Shown in pieces: positions 52,893 to 61,029 of a stretch of DNA of 64,000 nt (within the stretch, counting starts at the first letter, position 1; the number at the start of each line of letters is the position of its first letter). A program made the position numbers and the translations under genes. The notes under the pieces were generated by a model that worked only from the letters and a program-made list of their open reading frames with translations, ran no database searches and was not told the DNA's origin. Source of the stretch: an uncultured Bacteroidales bacterium. Lineage in GTDB: Bacteria > Bacteroidota > Bacteroidia > Bacteroidales > UBA932. The DNA lies in assembly GCA_947302175.1 (NCBI GenBank), contig CAMYVB010000005.1, positions 37,034-101,033 of the forward strand, given 5' to 3'.

Positions 52893-54023
52893 TCAGATGC
52901 ACTTTGTAAGGCATTCCGTCATTCTTGCTTCGAAAACTTCGGAAGTAAACATCTGGCAGTAGCGTTCGTATCCTTTTAGGCCCATATCTTTGCGCAGTTG
53001 CTCGTCGGTCAATAGCTTCTCGATGCAATTCGCCAGTGATTCAGGGTCTTTTTTCTCGCAAATCAGGCCATTCTCCCCGTCCTTAACAACATCGGGAATG
53101 CCCCCCTCGTTCGTACTCACGATAGGCAATTTGTGAGCCATAGCTTCTAGGTTCACTAATCCAAAGGTCTCGTTCTCGTAGTATGTCGGGAATACGAAAA
53201 TATCACTCTTCTCAAATGCTTTTTCCTTCTCGGCCCCATATTTCCGTCCTTGATACTCAACAAGCCCGTTCAAATGTCGTTTACCTACTTCCTCCGCAAG
53301 CCTTTTGGCATCAATCTCTTTTGTTTCGTCACCCACGATGTCACACAGGAAAGAATAACCTTTATCTGCCAATATTTTCAAGGCATTCAAAAGAACTATC
53401 ACTCCCTTGCTCTCAATTAAATTACTCAGGAACAATATCCTTGGGATGCTATCCATCTCTTTCGACTCATCAGATGACAAGTCACTTCCTTGATTCAATA
53501 TTTCTCGATTATTCGGTGTAATGCTAATGCCATTTGGACAGATAAGCACATTCTCTTTGGGTACGATCTTCTCAATATCCGGATAAAGATACCAGGAGAG
53601 GAGAATTACTTTACAGTCCTTGTAGACTAAAGGCAAAAGCCACCTGTATGGCCATCTGCCTACGTCAGAGGCCATACCCTTGTTGTGCTGGTGTATGACG
53701 ATTCTTTTGCAGAACAATTTGCACAGGAGAACAAAAGGAGCGTCTTTGAGGAATCCCTTGCCGTGGCATGTGATTGCAAGATAACACAGGTCATACCTGC
53801 GGGATATGAGTTTCCACAGGATCTCAAAGAAGATTGCAATGTGGCGAAACAACTTTGAAAGCGAAATACTATTGACTTCATCGATTCTTCTTGAAGTCGA
53901 GCTGTTAATGTAATCGCAATCGAAGGCCTGGTTGATCACTGCACTCTCTTTGATTTGCCGGCTGACCGCCGCCGCTCCATGAACGGGCGGCGGAAGGGGG
54001 GCTGTCATAAGAATCCTGGCCAT
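52893..54023 (-). CDS. Family 4 glycosyltransferase
   Basis: 376 residues, GT-B fold. N-terminal MARILMTAPLPPPVHGAAAV; C-terminal nucleotide-sugar domain with ILFLSNLIESKGVIVLLNAL, KSDIFVFPTYYENETFGLVN and LEAMAHKLPIVSTNEGGIPD (the Ex7E glutamates). Cytoplasmic, acting on lipid-linked glycan. Sugar unknown. Full length. It is the most downstream transferase of the AT-rich block. Confidence 0.88.
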   Translation of the reverse strand: MARILMTAPLPPPVHGAAAVSRQIKESAVINQAFDCDYINSSTSRRIDEVNSISLSKLFRHIAIFFEILWKLISRRYDLCYLAITCHGKGFLKDAPFVLLCKLFCKRIVIHQHNKGMASDVGRWPYRWLLPLVYKDCKVILLSWYLYPDIEKIVPKENVLICPNGISITPNNREILNQGSDLSSDESKEMDSIPRILFLSNLIESKGVIVLLNALKILADKGYSFLCDIVGDETKEIDAKRLAEEVGKRHLNGLVEYQGRKYGAEKEKAFEKSDIFVFPTYYENETFGLVNLEAMAHKLPIVSTNEGGIPDVVKDGENGLICEKKDPESLANCIEKLLTDEQLRKDMGLKGYERYCQMFTSEVFEARMTECLTKCI

Positions 54024-54099
54024 ACTTCAATAATTGACAAAAGATATTGGATTAAAACCTCATTTTATAACATTATTTGGTAAGAATAAATTATTTTGC

Positions 54100-55449
54100 T
54101 CATCCAATCCATATCCCTTTTGCTGTTTGGTTAATTACTTTACGAATCTGTATTGCTGTAAGAACAGAAGAAATAATATTCAATAACGAAACTGAAATAA
54201 CGACGCCACGCGTCCCAAACTGATGTCCTAGCCATAAGGCCAATGGAATGTTAATAGTTGCACTAAACACTGCTATAATGACAGAGATTCTAATTAAACC
54301 TGTACCGTTAATAAGAGCTGAATGTATATTGTTCCAAATCATTATTATAACATAAATAGCTACAATACCAACCATACTATAATCTGTTGTTACTTTATCG
54401 CCCAACCATAGCTTAAACACGATAGGGTATAAAACAACAAGGATAATCACGGCAATGGTCATAAAGAAAAAGACCTTTAATAACTTATTATATGCAGTTC
54501 TCATCCATTTATAGTCTCTTAGAGTAAAGGCATCAGTGAAAGCAGACCAAAAAGGTGCAATAATGATTGATGTTGCCAGCAACGGGATACTGATGTACTT
54601 GTAAACCACGTTATATTCCGTCACTGATTCCGGTCCGGAAACATTCGAGATAATAATGTTCATAGTCTGAAATAATACCAGACATGCTATCTGTATGACA
54701 AAAAACTTCAGTCCAAGATTCAGTATATCCTTAACAAGTGACTTATCGACAAGCTTGAAAGACGGCCGTAATTGTTTATACCTAAAGCCATACAACCAAA
54801 ATGAACCGATTATATAAACAAAAATAGGAGACGCATTAATTGCATAAGCCAAATAGACCAGCGAAGGACTAGTAGCAATAGTTAGAATATATGTGACAAT
54901 AAGTACCAGCAATTGTCCAAGTGCTTCGAAAGCTGAACTCAAAGCGCTCATTTGTAGTGCTTGTAAAACAGTTGATTGGATTCTTACAATCATGGAAAGA
55001 CTGAAAAACACAATCACTATCCTCATGACTTTAATCAACAGTTCTTGATACTCTATACTGACACTTAACAGATTGCACCAATCAACCAAAGGGCATACAA
55101 AGTAAATAATAATAGCTACTGAGATAAACACAAAAGAAAAATAAGCATACGCAGTACTCACATATCTTCTTGCCGTTTCCCAGTCGCCTAGTGCAATACT
55201 CGCAGCAACCTTATTCCTCATACCATTGCCAAAACCCAAATCAAACAACGAAGCCCAAGAAATGATAGATGCCAATGTAAGCCAAATGCCATATAGTTCC
55301 CTATTGACATAACCAATTGTCAAAGGAACCAAAATCAGAGAGACTACAATTGAGATACCTTTCACAAAGAAAGAACCGAAAATATTCTTTTTTACTTTTG
55401 CAGATCGGCTATCACCCCTCAAACAATTTATCAATCCTAACAAATTCAT
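54100..55449 (-). CDS. Wzx-type oligosaccharide flippase
   Basis: 449 residues with about 12 membrane helices. Starts after a polar N-terminus with FGSFFVKGISIVVSLILVPL and contains LYGIWLTLASIISWASLFDL then GFGNGMRNKVAASIALGDWE, the typical polysaccharide-synthase/MATE-like opening. It would flip undecaprenyl-linked repeat units. No Wzy polymerase is visible in the window. Strongly AT-rich. Confidence 0.9.
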   Translation of the reverse strand: MNLLGLINCLRGDSRSAKVKKNIFGSFFVKGISIVVSLILVPLTIGYVNRELYGIWLTLASIISWASLFDLGFGNGMRNKVAASIALGDWETARRYVSTAYAYFSFVFISVAIIIYFVCPLVDWCNLLSVSIEYQELLIKVMRIVIVFFSLSMIVRIQSTVLQALQMSALSSAFEALGQLLVLIVTYILTIATSPSLVYLAYAINASPIFVYIIGSFWLYGFRYKQLRPSFKLVDKSLVKDILNLGLKFFVIQIACLVLFQTMNIIISNVSGPESVTEYNVVYKYISIPLLATSIIIAPFWSAFTDAFTLRDYKWMRTAYNKLLKVFFFMTIAVIILVVLYPIVFKLWLGDKVTTDYSMVGIVAIYVIIMIWNNIHSALINGTGLIRISVIIAVFSATINIPLALWLGHQFGTRGVVISVSLLNIISSVLTAIQIRKVINQTAKGIWIG

Positions 55450-55545
55450 ATCTTGAAATCTTCATTCTGCAGATAATATGTTTTCCACTATCTTGTTTTG
55501 TTTTTAAATAATGATTGGGTGTTTATTGAAGATAAACGTGAATAA

Positions 55546-56808
55546 TTATTCCATACACATTTTGAGAACATATTCATACCACGGATCTTCTTTCAAGATA
55601 TCATCACACATTTGCCTACAGTTATTTGCATAAATACTACATTCTTCACTTGTCAATTTATAAAAGAATGAGAGGCCATCTTTTATGGACTTGCTGCTTT
55701 TATAGTCTGCCAAATATCCTGTTTCTTTATGTTTTACGAGATCTAAAGCAATTCCCACCGGGAATGAGATAACCGGTGTACAACAAGCAATACTATAATT
55801 TATCATGTATGGCCCAGAATCGTCAATAGAAGCGGAGCAAAAAACATCAGCAGCATAAAATGCAGTTATAAGGCCGTTTTTATCAAGAAATCCCGGTCGC
55901 TTTATTTTTACCCTGTCGCCACAAAACAACGTTTCTTTGCTGCCATTTCCCAATAGCAAAAAAGTAACGTCTTTCTCGTAAGTAACTTCACCATTAAATT
56001 GTTTTAACGCTTCATAAATATAGTTGAAACCTTTGCGCTTATCATAAAGGGAAGCACCGCCAGCCATTATAACAAAATCATCTTTGCCAATACCCATTTT
56101 TTCCCTAGCAATAGACTTCTCCATTGATAGAGTAATGCTTGGTATTCCGATCCATCTTACCATGCGTTTATTATTCAAAAATGGGCTTTCCTTTGCTCTA
56201 TTTAGATCAAATGACGTACCAACTAAAATCAATGGAATATCCGATAAATACTCAACCTTTTCATTAAACAAGTTTTCAGCCACCCGAGCATTAATCAATG
56301 CCGGACAAGACTTACAACCGGTTATATATTGTTTGCATTCATTCGGGTAATGGCATCCACCTGTTATTATATGAGGGTCAACCATTAATATGACAACTTG
56401 AGCTTTTGTAAGCCTATATAAACGATTAATAGTTATTGGCGAAATTAAGAAATCATGCCAACAAATCACTATAATATCTGGATCCTTGCAGGACTTATCT
56501 AATATCTGTTTGGCATTCTTTGCATAATAGCCAGATGAATTGAAATAACAGTACTGATCGGAGTCAAATTTCTTATTCTTTTTATTAATAATGAAACGCC
56601 TTTTCGCATTATAGAGATATAACCAGTACTTTAATCTGGCCAATCCCTTTTCGTGCGAATCATAAAAAGAATTAATATCCTCTCCTGATTCTCTGGATAC
56701 GCAGCATAGTATATAGGCTTCAGCCATTGCACTGAATTTTTTATATACTGACAAAGCGTGTCCCTCTTGTGGTAAGTCATCATAGCCTAATATCAATACC
56801 TTTTTCAT
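55546..56808 (-). CDS. Glycosyltransferase (GT-B, family 4-like)
   Basis: 420 residues. KKVLILGYDDLPQEGHALSV at the start; a Cys cluster (GGCHYPNECKQYITGCKSCP) as found in WcaC/WbaZ-type transferases; then the C-terminal donor domain with DDFVIMAGGASLYDKRKGFN, VKIKRPGFLDKNGLITAFYA and DVFCSASIDDSGPYMINYSI. The Ex7E motif is weak. It overlaps the chimeric oxidoreductase by 4 bp. Confidence 0.82.
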   Translation of the reverse strand: MKKVLILGYDDLPQEGHALSVYKKFSAMAEAYILCCVSRESGEDINSFYDSHEKGLARLKYWLYLYNAKRRFIINKKNKKFDSDQYCYFNSSGYYAKNAKQILDKSCKDPDIIVICWHDFLISPITINRLYRLTKAQVVILMVDPHIITGGCHYPNECKQYITGCKSCPALINARVAENLFNEKVEYLSDIPLILVGTSFDLNRAKESPFLNNKRMVRWIGIPSITLSMEKSIAREKMGIGKDDFVIMAGGASLYDKRKGFNYIYEALKQFNGEVTYEKDVTFLLLGNGSKETLFCGDRVKIKRPGFLDKNGLITAFYAADVFCSASIDDSGPYMINYSIACCTPVISFPVGIALDLVKHKETGYLADYKSSKSIKDGLSFFYKLTSEECSIYANNCRQMCDDILKEDPWYEYVLKMCME

Positions 56809-57809
56809 ATCGCGATTTTCATAAATTCATCGACCAGTTTTTCTTGTTGTATAAGTATTTTATAATTTTTCTGCCTCATTTCTTTATTATAAATGCATTG
56901 ACCAAAATGTTGAATAGATTTCAAAACAGCGTCATCGGCCGGTAAATTCCCAGTCTGAAGGTCTTGATTGTTCTTGAGCGTAAAAGTTGGGACGAAATCT
57001 TTGGGGGCTGTCAGAATACGGCCAGTTGATAGTGTACCCATACTTCCCCAAACCTCCAAATCACATCGATAATCGTTGTCCATTCCAAAAGCGAGTTGTG
57101 CCACATGCCCTTTCTCGTTGACTGCAGTCGCGGATCCATAGATATCAACATCATATTCGTCCAAATAGCCTGCGTTGGCCGCTGTAATTTTCACTTCACC
57201 ACCAAGCAGAATTGTTGCAAGCTTCATGGTATAACCTCCGGCATCAAGCAATGCGCCGCCACCCAGAGCTTTATTGTAACGGAAATCATTTGCTGCACGA
57301 CGAGGGAATCCGAAGGTAATTCTATATAGTCTCACATCTCCAATTTCCCCTCTATTCACAATATCTTTGACTGCCTGTATCTGATTATGGAAAACAAACA
57401 TGTAGTTCTCGTGCAAAGCCATTCCCTTTTCACCTGCCAGCCTAACCAACTCCTGCGTATCCGAAAGGCTAGTTGTAGACGGCTTCTCAAGCAAGACATG
57501 CTTACAATGTTGCAGTGCAAGCTTAGCCCACTTGAAATGCAATGCTGGTGGTAAAGGAAGATAGATGCTAACCGGAAATAATAGCAACAGAATCCTGCGT
57601 ACTATTTTTAATCCCACATTAGCATTAGAAATAGCCAAACGGTAATGCAGTAATGATCGAAAACCATTAAAGTTTGACCACATATAGGATAGCAACAAAC
57701 GCAACACTACGATTGTTGGCAATTGAGGGCAGCCATGCGCCAAACTTATATCATCTGGAGCATGAAACCGCTCTACATCCTTCTTTATTGTATTCCAAAT
57801 ACTGGACAT
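56805..57809 (-). CDS. Chimeric ORF: acetyltransferase-like N-terminus joined to a beheaded Gfo/Idh/MocA oxidoreductase
   Basis: 334 residues. From about residue 81 it is a normal Gfo/Idh/MocA protein (SIYLPLPPALHFKWAKLALQ, HVLLEKPSTTS, GALLDAGGYTMKLATILLGG), including the EKP lysine. The NAD-binding GxGxxG Rossmann start is missing. In its place residues 1 to about 83 (KKDVERFHAPDDISLAHGCP, LSYMWSNFNGFRSLLHYRLA, RRILLLLFPVSIYLPL) look like the helical N-terminal domain of a serine O-acetyltransferase-type protein. The join (about 57550-57570) falls at the LPL-coding stretch. The product probably cannot bind NAD normally. Other frames upstream show no missing half. Confidence 0.72.
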   Translation of the reverse strand: MSSIWNTIKKDVERFHAPDDISLAHGCPQLPTIVVLRLLLSYMWSNFNGFRSLLHYRLAISNANVGLKIVRRILLLLFPVSIYLPLPPALHFKWAKLALQHCKHVLLEKPSTTSLSDTQELVRLAGEKGMALHENYMFVFHNQIQAVKDIVNRGEIGDVRLYRITFGFPRRAANDFRYNKALGGGALLDAGGYTMKLATILLGGEVKITAANAGYLDEYDVDIYGSATAVNEKGHVAQLAFGMDNDYRCDLEVWGSMGTLSTGRILTAPKDFVPTFTLKNNQDLQTGNLPADDAVLKSIQHFGQCIYNKEMRQKNYKILIQQEKLVDEFMKIAI

Positions 57810-58948
57810 CAGATTTTGTTATAGTAATCCTTTATCGTTTCAATTATTAAACCGACTTCTTCATCAGTCAATTCATAGAACATGGGCAAACGGACAAGGC
57901 AGTCAGCAAACCTGTCACAATTGGGCAGATTCGGAATCTCGCCTACATGATGCTTCTTATAATACTCACTTAAATGCAAACTTAAATAATGGAACACTGC
58001 AAGGATACCTTTCTCTTTTAAGAAAGAAATCAAAGCAGTGCGCTCATCAAGATTCCGGCAAACGAAATAAAACATGTGTGCATTGTTCGTAGCATATTCT
58101 GGCATATCGGGTATCTTAAAGAAACCTTTTTCTGCAAGAGGCTTCAAGCCGTTGTAATACTGTTCCCCAATGGCCTGACGGCGGGATTGGATCGTTTCAA
58201 GACTTTCCAATTGTGCCCACAGGAATGCACTATTAATTTCGGAAGGCAGAAAGCTGGAACCGGTATCAACCCAGCCATACTTATTGACCATACCACGGAA
58301 GAACTCAGCTCGGTTTGTGCCTTTCTCCCAAATGATTTCAGCCCTACGAATGAAGCGGTCTTCATTGACAACCAGCAAACCACCTTCACCACCAGCCGTT
58401 ACATTCTTTGTCTCATGGAACGAGAAGCAACCCAAATGGCCAATACTTCCTAATGGCTTGCCTTTATAATAAGAATCGATAGCCTGTGCAGCATCTTCCA
58501 CAACCAATATGTTATGCTTATTGGCAATCTCCATGATTCTATCCATATCGCAGGCAATACCGGCATAGTGTACAGGGACTATCACTTTCGTTTGGGGTGT
58601 AATCAATGCTTCTATCTTATCCGAATCAATGTTCGGGTTATTCTCGCAACTGTCTGCAAAAATGATTCTTGCACCTTGACGCACAAAAGCCAAAGCAGAG
58701 GAGACAAATGTATAACTGGGGACAATTACTTCATCTCCTGGCTGGACATCGCAAAGGATGGCAGCCATTTCCAAAGCATCTGTTCCCGATGTGGTCATGA
58801 TGGCTTTTTTGAATCCATATTTAGTTTCAAAAAAGTTCTGGCATTTTTTTGTAAACACTCCGTTACCTGACAATTTACCAGTGTAAACTGCCTGATACAT
58901 GTAATGGGCTTCCTTACCTGTAAGGAAAGGTTTGTTAAATGGAATCAT
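57809..58948 (-). CDS. wecE: dTDP-4-amino-4,6-dideoxygalactose transaminase-type DegT/DnrJ aminotransferase
   Basis: 379 residues, PLP-dependent. MIPFNKPFLTGKEAHYMYQA and KLSGNGVFTKKCQNFFE open the WecE/RffA type; TTSGTDALEMAAILCDVQPG, VIVPSYTFVSSALAFVRQGA, VVEDAAQAIDSYYKGK and LGCFSFHETKNVTAGGEGG (Schiff-base Lys in HETKN) follow. Acts on dTDP-4-keto-6-deoxyglucose made by RmlA and RmlB. Paired with the acetyltransferase 24 nt upstream to make dTDP-Fuc4NAc. Confidence 0.9.
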   Translation of the reverse strand: MIPFNKPFLTGKEAHYMYQAVYTGKLSGNGVFTKKCQNFFETKYGFKKAIMTTSGTDALEMAAILCDVQPGDEVIVPSYTFVSSALAFVRQGARIIFADSCENNPNIDSDKIEALITPQTKVIVPVHYAGIACDMDRIMEIANKHNILVVEDAAQAIDSYYKGKPLGSIGHLGCFSFHETKNVTAGGEGGLLVVNEDRFIRRAEIIWEKGTNRAEFFRGMVNKYGWVDTGSSFLPSEINSAFLWAQLESLETIQSRRQAIGEQYYNGLKPLAEKGFFKIPDMPEYATNNAHMFYFVCRNLDERTALISFLKEKGILAVFHYLSLHLSEYYKKHHVGEIPNLPNCDRFADCLVRLPMFYELTDEEVGLIIETIKDYYNKI

Positions 58949-58972
58949 ACGTTATTCAAACAATTAATATTA

Positions 58973-59683
58973 TCATTTAGAATTATTCAGCCACCAATGC
59001 CACACATTGGTACATGAACTTACAGTAAAACCTGCTTTTTCATATAAATGACAAGCAGCTTTATTATCATATTGGGTTGCAACATCAAGTTTTTTACCGC
59101 CTTTTGTAAACAAATAATGTTTGACATGCTGTAATATGGCGCTACCGATGCCCATCCCTCTACATTCAGGATCAGTAGCAACGAGACCAATAATACCACT
59201 ATTATTATCCCTTTTCAGCGTAATAAGTCCCTTTGGACAATCATTAACCATGTAACAAAAGACTTCGTCTGCAATGGAATGATTGACAGACTGTTCTATC
59301 CAGCGGGTATATAACCTTTCATAAGAATTCGGTGGGAAATGACTATCTAACTTATAACGAGAATACTCTCCGCTCGCCAAAGCAAGCTTGAGCAAATCTT
59401 CGCTTACAAACTGGTCTTTATACTCTAATATATGATTGTCAAAACATGAAGGCTCTGTTACCACCATTGAATATACAACCTTCCTATCAACTAAAATGGA
59501 ATCGGGGATCGGGGGTGTAATATCATTATTTGAGAAAATGTAGATCAAATCATACAATCCACTTAGACTGTCCTTTATAAAAGACAATTCCTCCAGTTCT
59601 TTTTGCGTTGACACAATGGCTTTACCTATTCGCAATCCGAAAAAAGAGCTATCCCACTCCAGAAAATTGACCTTCCCGATCAT
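58973..59683 (-). CDS. wecD: GNAT acetyltransferase, WecD-type
   Basis: 236 residues. MIGKVNFLEWDSSFFGLRIG matches the WecD opening; the acetyl-CoA pocket is IIGLVATDPECRGMGIGSAI (RxxGxG/A) and the C-terminus has YDNKAACHLYEKAGFTVSSC. Expected to N-acetylate dTDP-4-amino-4,6-dideoxygalactose. The native start is taken as ATG 59681-59683; the frame opens 11 codons earlier within the inverted repeat of the IS, which abuts the start codon. Its own promoter may therefore have been displaced. Confidence 0.82.
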   Translation of the reverse strand: MIGKVNFLEWDSSFFGLRIGKAIVSTQKELEELSFIKDSLSGLYDLIYIFSNNDITPPIPDSILVDRKVVYSMVVTEPSCFDNHILEYKDQFVSEDLLKLALASGEYSRYKLDSHFPPNSYERLYTRWIEQSVNHSIADEVFCYMVNDCPKGLITLKRDNNSGIIGLVATDPECRGMGIGSAILQHVKHYLFTKGGKKLDVATQYDNKAACHLYEKAGFTVSSCTNVWHWWLNNSK

Positions 59684-61009
59684 TTCACTAGTGTCCGGAG
59701 AAATTTTCTCCGACAAAGCTTTAACTGTTTAACTTCAACAACTTACAAGGCTCAGAAATTTTTTCGATTAGAACTCAGTAGCTTTGCGGGCCAGTCCTAA
59801 GACGCCATCCGCAAGCCATGAACAAAGGAAAAACAGTCTTCGCTCAAATCATGTCTCTCTTCAACGAATACGAGTTCAAGAAGTGTGTTGATCGCTATAA
59901 AGGCGACAGTCACTCTATCAAGTTCAATTGCCGTGACCAGTTCATGGTGATGAGCTTTGCTCAGTTCACCGACAGGGTAGGTTTGAGAGATATTGAGACT
60001 ACACTTAACCTCTGCGGAGACCTCTACCGGTCGGGAATCAAGGTAATGCCCCGATCCATGCTTGCGGAAGCCAACGAGAAGAAGGATTGGTGTATCTATC
60101 AAGACTTTGCGATGACTCTGGTAAAAGAAGCCACCTAGCTTTACAAGGATGAAAAGCTGCGGATTGGTCTTGAAGAGATGATATATGCGTTCGACAGCAG
60201 CACGATTGAGCTCTGTCTGAAGTTGTGCCCCTGGGCGGAGTTCCATCACGGGAAAGGCGCCTTCAAGATGCATACGCTGATGGACCTGAGAGGCTCGATT
60301 CCCACCTTTGTTCTCCTCACACCCGGCAAGGTCAATGATGCTAAGGTGATGGACAAAGTCCCGGTAGAGGCCGGTGCTTTCTACTTGATGGACAAGGGAT
60401 ATGTCGCTTTTGAGAAGCTTTTCAAATACTTCCAGCAGAAGCGCGCCTTCTTTGTCACCAGAGCAAAAGACAATATGGTCTACGAGGTTCTTGAGTCCAG
60501 ACCGGTCGACAGAAGTTCCGGAGTCCTTTCTGATGAGACGATTCGTCTTTCTGGCTACTACTCCTCCAGGAAGTATCCCGATACGATGCGACTTGTTGTG
60601 TATGAGGACTTTGACACCGGGAAGGTCTATCGCTTTCTGACCAACAACTTCGCGATTGAAGACCCGCTCACCATTGCGGAACTGTACCGCGAGAGGTGGC
60701 AGATTGAACTGTTCTTCAAATGAATCAAGCAGCATCTGCACATCAAGACCTTCTACGGAACCACCCAGAACGCCGTTTACACGCAGATCTGGATAGCCGT
60801 TTGCGACTACCTTCTGCTCATCATTGCGAAGAAACGGTATGGTCTGGTTCCTAGTCTTCATTCTATCTCTAACTCGATCGGACAGGTCCTATTCAACAGG
60901 GCGGACATCCGTGATCTTTATAATCAGTCGACAGTTCCCGTGGTTGTTCCGGAGGCGGGGTCTGCCGAGCAACTTACTTTATGGTAAAATTTCTCCGGAC
61001 AGCAGTGAA
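59684..61009 (+). mobile_element. IS4-family insertion sequence (inactive)
   Basis: 1326 bp bounded by imperfect 24-bp inverted repeats, 59684-59707 and 60986-61009: outer TTCACT, two mismatched bases, then an identical TGTCCGGAGAAATTTT. It encodes one transposase interrupted by two stop codons. No target-site duplication is visible. It sits between the kinase fusion and wecD, touching the wecD start codon, and is richer in GC than its neighbours. Confidence 0.83.
59818..60987 (+). pseudogene. IS4-family DDE transposase, two in-frame stops
   Basis: 389 codons in one frame, stops at 60136-60138 (TAG, codon 107) and 60721-60723 (TGA, codon 302). The N-terminal part is DUF4372-like (TVFAQIMSLFNEYEFKKCVD, QFMVMSFAQFTDRVGLRDIE). 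The DDE triad is Asp126 (YAFDSSTIEL), Asp192 (LMDKGYVAFEKL) and Glu297 (YRERWQIELFFK). The TGA stands where relatives have the Trp of FFKWIKQHL, so a single TGG to TGA change explains it. Everything else in frame is intact, so decay is recent. Confidence 0.88.
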
Positions 61010-61029
61010 CAAAAGAGCAGAATTAATAC

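Noticed and set aside
56805..57809. Simple frameshift as the cause of the abnormal oxidoreductase N-terminus
   Set aside because: Neither of the other two minus-strand frames, nor the plus frames I checked between 57560 and 57810, shows the missing Rossmann half, so a frameshift does not restore it.
60136..60723. TAG and TGA in the transposase as possible recoding
   Set aside because: Other genes in the window use TGA and TAG as normal stops, and there is no selenocysteine or readthrough signal. Point mutation in a decaying IS is simpler.
59797..60861. 354-codon minus-strand frame across the IS
   Set aside because: It is antisense to the transposase, whose frame shows DDE residues. The minus frame has no family signature.
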